From JAPPLB01 sp965208945 (GTDB lineage: Bacteria > Acidobacteriota > Terriglobia > Bryobacterales > UBA6623): a DNA stretch of 64,000 nt. Within the stretch, counting starts at the first letter, position 1, and every line of letters starts with the position of its first letter. Shown here piece by piece: positions 1-8,880 of the stretch. The notes beneath the pieces are model-generated. The model was not told where the DNA came from. It made no database searches and worked only from the letters and a program-made list of their open reading frames with translations. The position numbers and the translations under genes were made by a program. The stretch is from NCBI GenBank assembly GCA_965208945.1, contig OZ242366.1, positions 1,798,001-1,862,000 on the forward strand, read 5' to 3'.

Positions 1-472
1 GACGGTCGATGCGGTGGATGCTTGCCGGTACATGACGGGACTCATCGTCGGCGCACTCCGCAACGAGTCGAAGGAGGCCCTGCTATCTGATCTCTATTCG
101 CCTGTCTACAACTATTGGCTTTTCCAGCATGTTGCATTGAGCCCGGCCATCGATTGCATTGCGCGCGGCATTTACAAGCAGAAACAGGCCTCTGAACTTG
201 CCGCCTCCGGAAGTGCGGCGGATACCCTCGAAGCAGCGCTCTGGGCCTTTCACAGGACGAGCGATTTCGCCGCAGGCGCTTTGCTAGCCGTACGACTGGC
301 GCACAATGCCGAGACCACGGCGGCTGTGTATGGGCAGTTGGCGGGGGCCTACTACGGCTACTCGAATTTCCCGGGCCATTGGCGCGAGAAGGTGGCGGGG
401 CGCACCGAGATCGAAGACTTGGCGATTGCTTTGATGCACGAGACGAAGCAAGGCATCCGACACTTCACCTGA
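1..472 (+). CDS. ADP-ribosylglycohydrolase family protein (C-terminal part)
   Basis: The frame is open to the left edge, so the 5' end is missing; the GTG at 14 is internal. The visible part matches the C-terminal half of ADP-ribosylglycohydrolases (DraG/ARH fold): a C-R-Y-M-T-G-L-I-V-G-A-L segment, then F-A-A-G-A-L-L-A-V-R-L and T-T-A-A-V-Y-G-Q-L-A-G-A-Y-Y-G. Family members remove ADP-ribose from proteins or small molecules with a binuclear metal centre. The usual D-x-D-T metal motif before the V-Y-G-Q-L-A-G segment reads N-A-E-T-T here, so both acidic ligands are changed (Asp to Asn, Asp to Glu), and metal binding may be altered. It ends one base before the next gene, suggesting co-transcription with pgsA. 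Family assignment is firm; substrate unknown. Confidence 0.8.
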   Translation, partial: TVDAVDACRYMTGLIVGALRNESKEALLSDLYSPVYNYWLFQHVALSPAIDCIARGIYKQKQASELAASGSAADTLEAALWAFHRTSDFAAGALLAVRLAHNAETTAAVYGQLAGAYYGYSNFPGHWREKVAGRTEIEDLAIALMHETKQGIRHFT

Positions 473-473
473 C

Positions 474-1103
474 ATGCCCGGGAACACCAGCAGTGACGTC
501 GAGCGGGCAGCGCGAGCGGCTGAGCGTCCGCAGCTCAGCCAGGTTCTCACCGTACCGAACCAACTTACGCTGTTGCGGATGGTCGTGTTGCCGTTCGTCT
601 TGATCTCGATGATCTACGGACAACACACGGCGAGTCTTTGGCTGTTTGTCGCCGCTGCGGTGACTGACGTCATCGATGGCGTCGTGGCGCGCCGATTCAA
701 CCAGAAAACGCGGCTCGGCCAATACCTGGATCCTATTGCGGACAAGCTTTTGCTGAGCTCCTGCTTCGTTGCACAGTCCGTGAACGGCGCGATTCCGTGG
801 TGGGTGACCATCCTCGTCCTGCTGCGCGATGTGATGATCATCGCCATTGTTCTTGTTGTCGTGCTGACGACGTCCGTACGCAGCTTTCCGCCCAGTCTGC
901 TAGGCAAGGCGAATACCATCGTTCAGTTCAGTACGTTGCTTACGGTCCTGCTGAATAATGTGATCCAGGCAGGCTGGCTGCAAGGAGTGATCACGGCGCT
1001 CGTCGCGATGACCGCCGTCACGACGGTTTTCAGCGCAGTGCACTACGCGCTGGAGGTCTCGCGGCGATTGTACGCGCACCCCAGCGTCGGCGAAGGGGAC
1101 TAG
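474..1103 (+). CDS. pgsA: CDP-diacylglycerol--glycerol-3-phosphate 3-phosphatidyltransferase
   Basis: A 209-residue integral membrane enzyme of the CDP-alcohol phosphatidyltransferase family. It transfers a phosphatidyl group from CDP-diacylglycerol to an alcohol, most likely glycerol-3-phosphate in phosphatidylglycerol synthesis. The family signature D-x2-D-G-x2-A-R-x8-G-x3-D-x3-D is complete in D-V-I-D-G-V-V-A-R-R followed by G-Q-Y-L-D-P-I-A-D-K. Several hydrophobic helices flank it, and the length fits PgsA. The ATG lies one base after the upstream stop. PgsA is favoured over phosphatidylserine or cardiolipin variants by length and its N-Q-L-T-L-L-R start, but the substrate cannot be proven from sequence. 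Confidence 0.85.
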   Translation: MPGNTSSDVERAARAAERPQLSQVLTVPNQLTLLRMVVLPFVLISMIYGQHTASLWLFVAAAVTDVIDGVVARRFNQKTRLGQYLDPIADKLLLSSCFVAQSVNGAIPWWVTILVLLRDVMIIAIVLVVVLTTSVRSFPPSLLGKANTIVQFSTLLTVLLNNVIQAGWLQGVITALVAMTAVTTVFSAVHYALEVSRRLYAHPSVGEGD

Positions 1104-1237
1104 AAGCGAACGGGCAGCGCGGAGGCCACGACGCATGTCATTTCAGTCGATACCCCGACCGAAGAACTGTCTGAGAGCGCCGTCCACAGCAGCAATCTGC
1201 TCTCGCTGGGATTCGATGCGGCGTAGGGTGCGCTGCC

Positions 1238-1447
1238 AGCCTGCATTTCTCACCACCCAACGGTCGCAGCACGCGAAAGAGGCCGTGATTCGCGAAAACC
1301 ATTGGTGATGGCCTGGTTCGCTCCAGGAAGAAATGTCTTACGGCCGGTGAACCGTAAAGGCCGTGTTGCTGGCGCGGGCGGCTCGTGTCTCGTCGTGACG
1401 GCCCTCTCACGCACTTCACCTCGCCAGGTGGTGAGAAATGCAGGCTA
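1238..1447 (+). repeat. Family A interspersed repeat, copy A1
   Basis: Complete copy bounded by imperfect inverted ends AGCCTGCATTTCTCACCAC and GTGGTGAGAAATGCAGGCTA. The core carries the module also seen in A2 (about 1298-1365: an A-A-A-C-C-A-T-T-G-G start, then a GAAGAAATGTCTTACGGCC segment). The right end supplies the TAG stop codon (1445-1447, read on the minus strand) of the adjacent NHL-repeat gene. The gap from 1104 to 1237 shows nothing else I can support. Confidence 0.9.
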
Positions 1448-2434
1448 ACTCGATTTCCTAACGAACTTCTGCACGCTGGGGCAGTCCTTAGGGATGAGAC
1501 CCTTGCGGCCGCCCGCCGACCACGTGACTTCGCCCACATAGATGTCACCGAAGCGATCGACCCAGATGTCGTGCGGCGCGTAGAATGCACCGGGTTCACA
1601 GGGGTCCTCGCCGCCGCCCCAACGATCGAGGACATTGCCGTCGAGGTCAAGCACGCTGACATATGCTCCGACGGGGTCGAGCGGTTCGACGCCGGGAAAC
1701 AACCCCACCCTCCAGCCGATCTCGGCCACGTAGATGCGGTCGTCCGGATCGATGAACACCTGGGCCGGGCGGCTCACTTGCGTCCACTCGGCGATGAAAG
1801 CCCCTTCGGGCTCAAAGAGTTGCAACCGGTCGTTCTCTCGATCTGCGACGTAGACGACTCCGCGGCTGTCGATCGCGATACCGTGGGGCAGGTTGAACTG
1901 ACCGGGGGCGTCACCGGGCTCGCCCCAGGAGGAAATCAACTCCTGCTGTGCCGAGAACTTGTGCACTCGGGCATTGCCATAGCCGTCGGTGACGTACATC
2001 TCACCCGCCGGAGTGAGAGCGATGTTGGTCGGCTGATTGAACGGCCCGGCGGCGCGCTTGATCGTACGGTAGTCGCTATTTTCGACGCCGGTGTCGGACG
2101 GCTTGCCGCTTTCTCCGAGGGTCGCCAGCCGCTTGCCGTCGGTCGTGTACTTGTGGACGGTGTGATCCAAGTCGTCCGTCAGATAAATGGTATCGTCCGG
2201 TCCGATGTGGATGCCGTGAGCACGTTGGAACTCACCTTCGCCCCAGGAGGTGACAAAGCTGCCGTCACGCTCGAAAACGATCACCGGATGCTCGCCGCGA
2301 TTAAAGACATAGATCCGGTCGTTGGAGTCGGTCGCGACCCCCGCCGTTTCGACGAGGTCCCAACCTTCGGGAATCGCCGGCCAACGGGGGTCGACTTCGT
2401 AGTTGGGGGAAACCATTGCGCCTTGTGGTTTCAT
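1445..2434 (-). CDS. NHL-repeat six-bladed beta-propeller protein (peptidylamidoglycolate lyase-like)
   Basis: A 329-residue protein built from NHL-type blades, each with a pattern like G-I-x-I-D-x-x-G-x-V-Y-V-A-D-x-x-N-x-R-L-Q-L-F. At least five blades are visible (about residues 28-75, 75-120, 135-180, 190-232, 240-310). Such propellers occur in peptidyl-alpha-hydroxyglycine alpha-amidating lyase-like proteins and many bacterial scaffolding or lyase proteins. No signal peptide or membrane segment is visible, so it is predicted cytoplasmic. The ATG at 2434 is preceded by AAAGGA at a good distance. Its stop codon TAG lies inside the right end of repeat A1. Function beyond a propeller fold is not determined. 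Confidence 0.8.
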   Translation of the reverse strand: MKPQGAMVSPNYEVDPRWPAIPEGWDLVETAGVATDSNDRIYVFNRGEHPVIVFERDGSFVTSWGEGEFQRAHGIHIGPDDTIYLTDDLDHTVHKYTTDGKRLATLGESGKPSDTGVENSDYRTIKRAAGPFNQPTNIALTPAGEMYVTDGYGNARVHKFSAQQELISSWGEPGDAPGQFNLPHGIAIDSRGVVYVADRENDRLQLFEPEGAFIAEWTQVSRPAQVFIDPDDRIYVAEIGWRVGLFPGVEPLDPVGAYVSVLDLDGNVLDRWGGGEDPCEPGAFYAPHDIWVDRFGDIYVGEVTWSAGGRKGLIPKDCPSVQKFVRKSS

Positions 2435-2852
2435 TCGAATCCTTTCATTGAGCCGGGCTCATCGGCTGACGGCTCGGCCGGCCGCTGTGTATGTGAATCT
2501 CGCCGGATCGGGTCTCGACATTCGTGCGATTGAACGCCGAGGAGGTCTCGTCTTCACTCTGGAAGCGGCCTTGATGTCCGGGCCGCCGACTGGATTGGTG
2601 GTGAGGGACTTCAGCGCGGCGGGCCGCTTGCGGTCGTTGTCCTCGGCTCTTGTGGACGAAACTCATCCCGCGCTCACCGGGTTTTTGAAGGATCTTGCAA
2701 CGGGATATGGTTTGACCGAGCATGAGCACGCGAAGAGAGACTTCGGACAATTGTACTCGACCGTTTCCGTCAGCATCATGGGCAGATCATTCACGGCCTG
2801 AGGGCGCGGCTGCCTCAGGAGGGGTATCGTAGATCTTGGGGGATTCGGTGAC
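2435..2852. other. Divergent intergenic region, no supported gene
   Basis: This 418-bp gap separates the minus-strand NHL gene from the plus-strand ROK kinase, so it should hold both promoters. An open frame on the plus strand (2403-2801) crosses it and overlaps the NHL start antisense. Its translation shows no recognisable domain and no ribosome binding site, so I do not call it. No family A or B repeat is present. Confidence 0.5.
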
Positions 2853-3821
2853 GTGATCAACTCTGCTTACCTGGCTTTCGAGACCGGCGGCACAAAGCTC
2901 GTTGCGGGAGTGGCGGGACCGGACAGTCGCCTGATCGAGACCCGGACTCTGTATCGAGCACCGAACGACACCGCAGCCGAGAGCTTTCGTTCACTGGTCG
3001 AGATGGGCCGCACGCTCAATGCCTTCCACACTGCGAAAGGACTCGTGTTCCGCGGATGTGGACTCGGGTTTGGCGGCTATGTGCGGCGATCGGATCAGCG
3101 GCCGTTGGCGAATCTGCATGAGCCGGGCTGGGAAGAGATTGATGTTGCAGGAATCCTCGAGAAGGAATTCAGAACCCCGGTTCGTGTCGAGAATGACTGT
3201 AAAGTCGCTGCACTGGCTGAGGCCCATTGCGGTGCCGGCCGCGGGTATCGGACCGTCTTCTATATGACGATCGGGACGGGCGTGGGCGGAGGTATTGTCC
3301 GCGACGGGCGAATCGTCGAGATGAGCGATGTGGGCGAGGCTGAGATTGGCCACCTCGTGGTGCTGCCGGATGGGCCGGTTTGCGCGTGCGGTAATCGGGG
3401 TTGTGTGGAGGCCGTGTGCTCCGGGCCGGGTCTTTCGCAGTTGGCGGAGTGGATGGCGGATCGCGAGCCGCAGCTATTTAAGGCAAGCGAGTTGCACTTC
3501 GTGGAAGGGGGTTCGATTGGCGGCAAGGATCTGATGAGGGCGTCTTCGCAAGGGGATGCATTCGCAACGAAGGTGATCGAAAGGGCAGCCTCATGCCTGG
3601 CGTCGGCGGTCGCCGCGGCGATCAGCCTGGTGGCCCCGGAGGTGTTCGTCGTAGGCGGGGGCGTGGGGTCGGGCAACCCGGCGTTCGTGAACCTGCTGCG
3701 AGAGAAGACCGAGCCCCTGGTCGCATCCTGCTTTCGCGGACAATACAGTATCGTCTCGTCACAGTTGGGCGAGCAGGTCGTGACTCAAGGAGCGGCGATT
3801 CTGGCCGCTCAGGCGAAATAA
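2853..3821 (+). CDS. ROK family sugar kinase
   Basis: A 322-residue sugar kinase of the ROK family, transferring phosphate from ATP to a hexose such as glucose, fructose or an N-acetyl sugar. The N-terminal phosphate loop F-E-T-G-G-T-K-L lies at residues 9-16. The catalytic E-N-D motif is at residues 113-115 (Asp115). The glycine-rich G-T-G-V-G-G-G segment is at about 141-147. The ROK zinc site is complete: His167 followed by Cys177, Cys179 and Cys184 in C-A-C-G-N-R-G-C. The start is GTG. The first residues (A-F-E-T-G-G-T-K) resemble fructokinase-type ROK proteins, but the substrate is unproven. Confidence 0.85.
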   Translation: MINSAYLAFETGGTKLVAGVAGPDSRLIETRTLYRAPNDTAAESFRSLVEMGRTLNAFHTAKGLVFRGCGLGFGGYVRRSDQRPLANLHEPGWEEIDVAGILEKEFRTPVRVENDCKVAALAEAHCGAGRGYRTVFYMTIGTGVGGGIVRDGRIVEMSDVGEAEIGHLVVLPDGPVCACGNRGCVEAVCSGPGLSQLAEWMADREPQLFKASELHFVEGGSIGGKDLMRASSQGDAFATKVIERAASCLASAVAAAISLVAPEVFVVGGGVGSGNPAFVNLLREKTEPLVASCFRGQYSIVSSQLGEQVVTQGAAILAAQAK

Positions 3822-3934
3822 ATCTCCCGCGGCACGGAGGCTGTGAGCCGCCTCATACTGCATCTGACATGTTTTTCGCGGTTTGTGTTACGTTTTCGGG
3901 GAGGCGTTCTCGGTCCCTTTGATGGAGATATGTC

Positions 3935-5299
3935 ATGACCGAGATCACAAATGAGCGATCAACCTTTTTTCAGAACCTGCGCCGCAACACCCTTGTCCAA
4001 GGGATTGCGATTGGAACACTGGCGCTGATCCTTCAAATCCCTGTTCTTTTTATCCGAGGTATCGTCTGGGATCGTAAAGATACGCGCCAAGAGGCGATCG
4101 AAGAAATCACGGGCAAATGGGGCAAACAGCAGGAGGTCTTCGGACCGTTCCTGGTCGTGCCCTACCGCGAGCGGCGAACCGTTCAGACCGCAGAAGGCCA
4201 GCCGTCAAAGATCGAGGTGTACGAGGAGCACGCCACGTTCTTGCCGCGCGACCTTCGCGTCGATGGATCTCTCGAGACGGAAGTTCGCTATCGAGGCATC
4301 TTCGAGGCGCCTGTTTATCGATCCCATCTGAGCTTTGAGGGTTCTTTTGACCGACCGGACTTCAGCGGCTGGTCGATTTCGCCGGCCGACATTCTCTGGG
4401 ACCGCGCGGAGCTGATCATGGAAGTGGCGGATCCACGGGCGATCAAAGACGCAGTGCAAGTGGACTGGTCAGGTGAGGAGATCGAGTTCGTACCGGGCGC
4501 CGGACTGCGCCCAACAGACCGCTCCGGAATCCACGCACCTCTGGGCAAGCGGCTCGATAGTGAAACGTTCTCGTTCTCGTATGCGTTCGATCTGAACGGA
4601 AGCGTGGGGTTGAGCTTTGCTCCGCTTGGGAGCAACACGGAAGTGAACCTTCGTGGCGACTGGGCAGACCCGAGTTTCCAAGGCAACTGGCTCCCTGGCT
4701 CGCGTCAGGTCAGCGAAGAAGGATTCGCCGCGAGTTGGAATATTCCGTATCTGGGCCGGGGCTATCCGCAACGCTGGCGCGGAGTCGATCAGGACGAGGA
4801 GATTGCAGCCTCACAGTTCGGCGTCGATCTGTTGTCGCCCGTGGACGTTCGCCGCCAAACGGAGCGCAGCTTGAAGTATCAGATGCTGTTCCTGGGGCTG
4901 ACGTTTCTCACGGTTTGGCTGTTCGAGATTCTCACGGGCATGCGTTTGCACCTGATTCAATACGGCCTTATCGGGGCGGCTCTTTGTTTGTTCTATCTGC
5001 TGGAGCTCTCGCTCGGCGAGCATCTCGGCTTCGCGGGGGCCTACGTCATCGCGGCAGCGGCAGTGATCATGCTGGTGACGGCCTATGCCTGGGCGGCGAT
5101 GGGGTCGGCGCAGAGAGGCATGGTCGTTGGGGGAGTGGTCATGGGCCTGTACGGCTTCCTCTACGTGTTGCTCATGCTGGAGGAATACTCCTTACTCGTC
5201 GGCTCTGTGGGTCTGTTTCTGATTCTCGCCGCGATCATGTATGTGACGCGCCACGTGGATTGGGATGCACCTGTGGGCGGAGCGACTGCGAAGAAGTAG
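3935..5299 (+). CDS. creD: CreD family inner-membrane protein
   Basis: A 454-residue membrane protein of the CreD family (cell envelope integrity/inner membrane protein). It has one N-terminal transmembrane helix (about 20-42), a large beta-rich extracytoplasmic domain containing the family pattern G-P-F-L-V-V-P-Y, and a C-terminal cluster of hydrophobic helices (about 310-445) starting after F-G-V-D-L-L-S-P-V-D. In enterobacteria CreD belongs to the CreBC regulon and affects colicin tolerance and beta-lactam response; its biochemical role is not known. No creB or creC is nearby. A GGAG precedes the ATG. Family call is strong; role in this organism is unknown. Confidence 0.85.
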   Translation: MTEITNERSTFFQNLRRNTLVQGIAIGTLALILQIPVLFIRGIVWDRKDTRQEAIEEITGKWGKQQEVFGPFLVVPYRERRTVQTAEGQPSKIEVYEEHATFLPRDLRVDGSLETEVRYRGIFEAPVYRSHLSFEGSFDRPDFSGWSISPADILWDRAELIMEVADPRAIKDAVQVDWSGEEIEFVPGAGLRPTDRSGIHAPLGKRLDSETFSFSYAFDLNGSVGLSFAPLGSNTEVNLRGDWADPSFQGNWLPGSRQVSEEGFAASWNIPYLGRGYPQRWRGVDQDEEIAASQFGVDLLSPVDVRRQTERSLKYQMLFLGLTFLTVWLFEILTGMRLHLIQYGLIGAALCLFYLLELSLGEHLGFAGAYVIAAAAVIMLVTAYAWAAMGSAQRGMVVGGVVMGLYGFLYVLLMLEEYSLLVGSVGLFLILAAIMYVTRHVDWDAPVGGATAKK

Positions 5300-5337
5300 C
5301 CGCTTGCCTCATCGGCTGCTCCGAGTCCCGTGCGGGT

Positions 5338-5608
5338 TAGCCTGCCTTGCTCACCACCCGACGGCCGAAGCACGCGATAAAAGGCCGTGATTCGTAAAAA
5401 CCATTGGCGCGGGCCTGGGACTTGGCTCGCTCCAGAAAGAAATGTCTGACAGCCGGTGAACCGTAAAGCCCTTGATTCGTGTCTCGTGACGCGAGGGCCG
5501 AAGGAGGCGATTAGGCCGCCACGCCTGCTTGCGCCAAGCGGCTCGCGCCTCGTCCTGGCGGCCCTCTCACGCACTTCACCTAGCCACGTGGTGCGAGATG
5601 CAGGCTAG
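5338..5608 (+). repeat. Family A interspersed repeat, copy A2 (longest)
   Basis: At 271 bp this is the longest copy. Both inverted ends are present but diverged (the left end has TTGC for ATTT; the right end reads GTGGTGCGAGATGCAGGCTAG). The core joins two modules found separately elsewhere: the A1-type module (about 5398-5470) and the module shared with A4 (about 5474-5550, containing CGAGGGCCGAAGGAGGCGAT). It therefore looks composite. It fills most of the gap between creD and the next gene. Confidence 0.9.
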
Positions 5609-5678
5609 AATAGGTCTGCTCACGAGGAGGGAGCTGCCTTCCTCGAGCAATTGGAAGAGATTCACCCGGAGGAACGAG

Positions 5679-7142
5679 ATGGAGACCGCCGCGAGGACAG
5701 GTTCCGTACAGTTGTTCTTATTGATTTTCGTGTTCGCGGTCTTGCTGGGGCCTGCAGCGAGCGCTGGAGAACCGATCGATATCGGATCGCGGCGCGAGCT
5801 TTTTGTCGACGACCACTTGATCGACTCCATGGACGGCGTGCGGTTGCTGCTGAACCGGCCTCAGCCGGCCGGAAAGGTGCTGGCCTTCGACAAACCGTGG
5901 GAAGGCAATACGAGCCTCTATGTCACGGTTTTTGAAGATGAAGGGCGCTATCGGATGTATTACCGCGGCAGCACGCATCCAGACTACGTGGTTCAGTCGA
6001 TGGTGCGCCCGGACGAAGCGATCCCGAAGGATCATCCTCAACTAACCGTGTACGCGGAGAGCCAAGACGGCATGAGTTGGACCAAGCCGTCATTGGGTCT
6101 TTTCGAGTTCGAAGGCTCCAAGCAGAACAACATCCTCTGGATGGGCGAGGGATCGCACAACTTCGCGCCATTCAAGGACACCAATCCCGACGCGCCGCCC
6201 TCCGAGCGCTACAAGGCGCTGGCGGGCGGACCTTTGCTGGCGCTGAAGTCGGCCGATGGGATCCACTGGGAAAGGATGCAGGAAGAACCCGTCATCAGCG
6301 ATGGCAAGTTTGATTCACAAAACGTTGCTTTCTGGGATGAGGTTCGCCAGCACTATGTCGCCGTCTACCGCGACTTTCGATACGGAGTGAGGACGATCAA
6401 GACCGCTACTTCGAAGAATTTCATCCACTGGACGCCGGGAGAATGGGCTGACTACGGCGATGCGCCTCCGGAGCACATGTATACGAACGCGACGGTGCCG
6501 TACTTCCGAGCGCCGCAACTGTATCTCTCTTTCCCGAAGCGCTTACAGCCGTTTCGAACGAAGGTCAATGACGGCAAGAACAATGGGTTGTCGGACGGCG
6601 TTTTCATGTCGAGCCGCGACGGGGTCCACTGGTATCGGTTCGTGGAGGGCTTCATCCGTCCGGGGCGCGATGAACGGAACTGGATCCATCGGACGAACGC
6701 GGTTTCGCGCGGAATCATTCAGACCGGTGCCGATGAGCTTTCGCTGTACGTGGCGCGGCACTATACCTACCCCTCGGCGCACATCGAGCGCATGACGCTG
6801 CGGATGGATGGATTCGTGTCGGTGAACGCGGGGTATCCGGGTGGGGAACTGGTCACGAAGCCGGTGATCTTTTCAGGGAACCGCATGTACTTGAACTACG
6901 CGACGTCGGGGGCGGGGAGTATCCGCATCGAGTTCCAGAACGAGAAGGGGCAGGCACTGCCCGGTTTTTCGCTGGAGGAGTCGCCGGTGCTCTACGGGGA
7001 CGAGATCGACGGCGAGGTGGTGTGGCCGCGTCCTGACACGCGGACGGACCGCATGCCGTTACGGCGGATTACGGGCCAGACGGTCAAGATTCGATTCGTG
7101 ATGCGGGATGCGGATTTGTATGCGTTTCGGTTCGGCGAGTGA
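5679..7142 (+). CDS. Exported glycoside-hydrolase-like five-bladed propeller protein
   Basis: A 487-residue protein with an N-terminal signal peptide (hydrophobic stretch L-F-L-L-I-F-V-F-A-V-L-L-G, cut probably after A-S-A). The start is placed at 5679 because GGAGG lies 6 bases upstream. An open frame further upstream runs into repeat A2 and is not protein-like. The mature part has motifs such as E-L-F-V-D-D-H-L-I, Y-R-M-Y-Y-R-G, S-Q-D-G-M-S-W, S-A-D-G-I-H-W and S-S-R-D-G-V-H-W-Y. These are typical of beta-propeller proteins in the GH32/GH43/GH130 fold group found in planctomycetes and acidobacteria. The stop overlaps the start region of the ceramidase-like gene, so they probably form an operon. 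Substrate unknown. Confidence 0.75.
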   Translation: METAARTGSVQLFLLIFVFAVLLGPAASAGEPIDIGSRRELFVDDHLIDSMDGVRLLLNRPQPAGKVLAFDKPWEGNTSLYVTVFEDEGRYRMYYRGSTHPDYVVQSMVRPDEAIPKDHPQLTVYAESQDGMSWTKPSLGLFEFEGSKQNNILWMGEGSHNFAPFKDTNPDAPPSERYKALAGGPLLALKSADGIHWERMQEEPVISDGKFDSQNVAFWDEVRQHYVAVYRDFRYGVRTIKTATSKNFIHWTPGEWADYGDAPPEHMYTNATVPYFRAPQLYLSFPKRLQPFRTKVNDGKNNGLSDGVFMSSRDGVHWYRFVEGFIRPGRDERNWIHRTNAVSRGIIQTGADELSLYVARHYTYPSAHIERMTLRMDGFVSVNAGYPGGELVTKPVIFSGNRMYLNYATSGAGSIRIEFQNEKGQALPGFSLEESPVLYGDEIDGEVVWPRPDTRTDRMPLRRITGQTVKIRFVMRDADLYAFRFGE

Positions 7143-7162
7143 CCAAAGAAACCGGGGTTGTC

Positions 7163-8692
7163 ATGACACGTAGAGGTTTCCTGAAACGAACATCGCTGTT
7201 CGGCTGCTCCGCCGCTCTGCTCGCGTCGGGAAAAGCTCGCGCGGCTGCTCCACTTCTTCAGGCAGGCTATGCCGAGACGGACATCACGCCGGAGATCGGG
7301 ATGGAGCAGCCGGGAGGATACGGCAAGGTGTTCCACCAGCACTTCCACGATGCATGCAAGGTGCGGGCCGCAGTGTTCAGCGACGGCAGCAAGAGCGCCG
7401 CGCTGGTGGGAACGGACACGTTGATGATTCCTCGCGAGCTGGTATTGAAGGTGCGCGCCGTGATCGAGCGCAAATCGGGGATCACCGGGGACGCTGTCTT
7501 GATCGGCGCTTCACACTCGCACTCTTCCGGGCCGGTGGGCATGGTGCAACCGGGCGAGTACGAGCACGCATCCGAGTTCGTTCAGAAGCTGGCGTACGAG
7601 GCATCGTCCATGGCGAATCCGGAGTTTCTCCGGCATGTGGAAGACCAGATCATCTCGGCGGTTCTGCAGGCAAACGGGAAGAAAAAATCCCTCCGTTGCG
7701 GCGTCGGTTCGGGTTACGAAAAGGAAGCGGCTTTCAACCGGCGCTTCCGGATGAAGAACGGTCGTACGCAGACGCATCCGCGGCAAGGGAATCCCAACAT
7801 CATCGGACCGGCGGGGCCGACGGATCCTGAAGTGGGTGTGATCGGGACGTTCGACGAGGAAGGCAACCTTGCGGGTTGCATCGTCAACTACGCTTGCCAC
7901 GCCACGACGAGCCCCGGCGGCATCTCGGCGAACTGGATCTACTACCTGGAGAAGACGATTCGAGGGGTGTTTGGTCAGGATGCCGTCGTGGTCTTTCTTG
8001 CCGGTGCCAACGGCGACATTACGCAGGTCGACAACTTGAGTCCGTACGTCAACCCCGGCAGGGAAGAATGGGCACGGCTGGTCGGCGCTCGAGTGGGTGC
8101 GGAAGCCGTGAAGGTGCTGGCATCGATGCACAGCGGTCCGATGGGGCCGGTCGATTCGGCGATCGAGGTGTTGAAGATCCCACGGAGGATTCCCAATTCG
8201 GAGCGTCTCAAGAAATCCATCGAGATGGTGAAGCAGGGTCCCGAGAAAGTGGGCCGGACCGAGTGGACCTTCGCCAAGGAGATCGTGATGCTCGACGCGT
8301 TGATCGCCAAGACGCCGGTGGTAGACACGGAAGTGCAGGCTGTGCAAGTCGGGCCGGCAGTGTTCGTAAGCAACCCGGCGGAGTACTTTGTCGAGTATGG
8401 TCTGGACATCAAGAAGCGCAGCAAGTTCCCGTACACGTATCCTGTCGAGTTGGCCAACGGGTGCGTGGGATACGTGCCGACCGAAGAAGCGCTGAGTCCG
8501 ACCGGAGGCGGGTACGAGACACGCCTGACGAGCTACAGCAATCTCGTGAGGACGGCGGGAACGCAGATCGCCGACGCCGGTGTGCGCCTAGCGAACAGCC
8601 TGACGCCTGGTAAGGTTCCGACGAGACCACCTCATGCACTGTTCGCGGGAGAGGGATGGTCGTACGGCAGCGTGCCGGCTGAGTTGCAGTGA
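7163..8692 (+). CDS. Neutral/alkaline non-lysosomal ceramidase-like protein, Tat-exported
   Basis: A 509-residue protein starting with a twin-arginine signal (M-T-R-R-G-F-L-K-R, then a hydrophobic stretch to A-R-A). ATG 7163 is preferred over the GTG at 7139 because the Tat motif begins there. The mature part has the N-terminal domain of neutral ceramidases (A-G-Y-A-E-T-D-I-T-P near residue 34) and the zinc motif A-S-H-S-H-S-S-G-P (His118, His120). A further histidine motif is C-H-A-T-T-S-P-G-G. The ceramidase C-terminal beta domain is not obvious, so this may be one of the shorter ceramidase-domain proteins of unknown substrate. Its stop codon directly abuts repeat A3. Confidence 0.8.
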   Translation: MTRRGFLKRTSLFGCSAALLASGKARAAAPLLQAGYAETDITPEIGMEQPGGYGKVFHQHFHDACKVRAAVFSDGSKSAALVGTDTLMIPRELVLKVRAVIERKSGITGDAVLIGASHSHSSGPVGMVQPGEYEHASEFVQKLAYEASSMANPEFLRHVEDQIISAVLQANGKKKSLRCGVGSGYEKEAAFNRRFRMKNGRTQTHPRQGNPNIIGPAGPTDPEVGVIGTFDEEGNLAGCIVNYACHATTSPGGISANWIYYLEKTIRGVFGQDAVVVFLAGANGDITQVDNLSPYVNPGREEWARLVGARVGAEAVKVLASMHSGPMGPVDSAIEVLKIPRRIPNSERLKKSIEMVKQGPEKVGRTEWTFAKEIVMLDALIAKTPVVDTEVQAVQVGPAVFVSNPAEYFVEYGLDIKKRSKFPYTYPVELANGCVGYVPTEEALSPTGGGYETRLTSYSNLVRTAGTQIADAGVRLANSLTPGKVPTRPPHALFAGEGWSYGSVPAELQ

Positions 8693-8853
8693 CTAGCCTG
8701 TCTGTCTCACCACCCGGCGGTCGAAGCACGCGATACGACCGCCATGACTTCGTTGCGCTTGCTTGCCGTGCTCGACGTACGGTTCAAGTACGCCTAGTCC
8801 TGACGGCCCTCTCACGCACTTCGCCTCGCCACGTGGTGAGAAAGGCAGGCTAG
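8693..8853 (+). repeat. Family A interspersed repeat, copy A3
   Basis: Short copy with ends CTAGCCTGTCTGTCTCACC and GTGGTGAGAAAGGCAGGCTAG. The core has the GCTTGCTTGCCGTGCTCGAC module with the CGTAC/GTACG inverted pair but lacks the GCGCGCGCC/GGCGCGCGC hairpin, jumping directly to the right end. The element begins at the base after the TGA stop of the ceramidase-like gene. Confidence 0.9.
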
Positions 8854-8880
8854 CAGACGAGTGGATAAAGAAGGAGACCG

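Noticed and set aside
2403..2801. Plus-strand open frame of 132 codons opposite the NHL gene start
   Set aside because: No domain, no ribosome binding site and overlap with a credible gene and the expected divergent promoter region.
5580..5608. Family A right ends as parS sites because of the CACGTG core
   Set aside because: Only the CACGTG core matches; the flanks (CTCGC and GTGAG) do not fit the parS consensus, unlike the site at 59546.
5338..5678. Start of the propeller protein at 5529 inside repeat A2
   Set aside because: The added 50 residues are repeat-derived, while ATG 5679 has a good GGAGG and opens a clear signal peptide.
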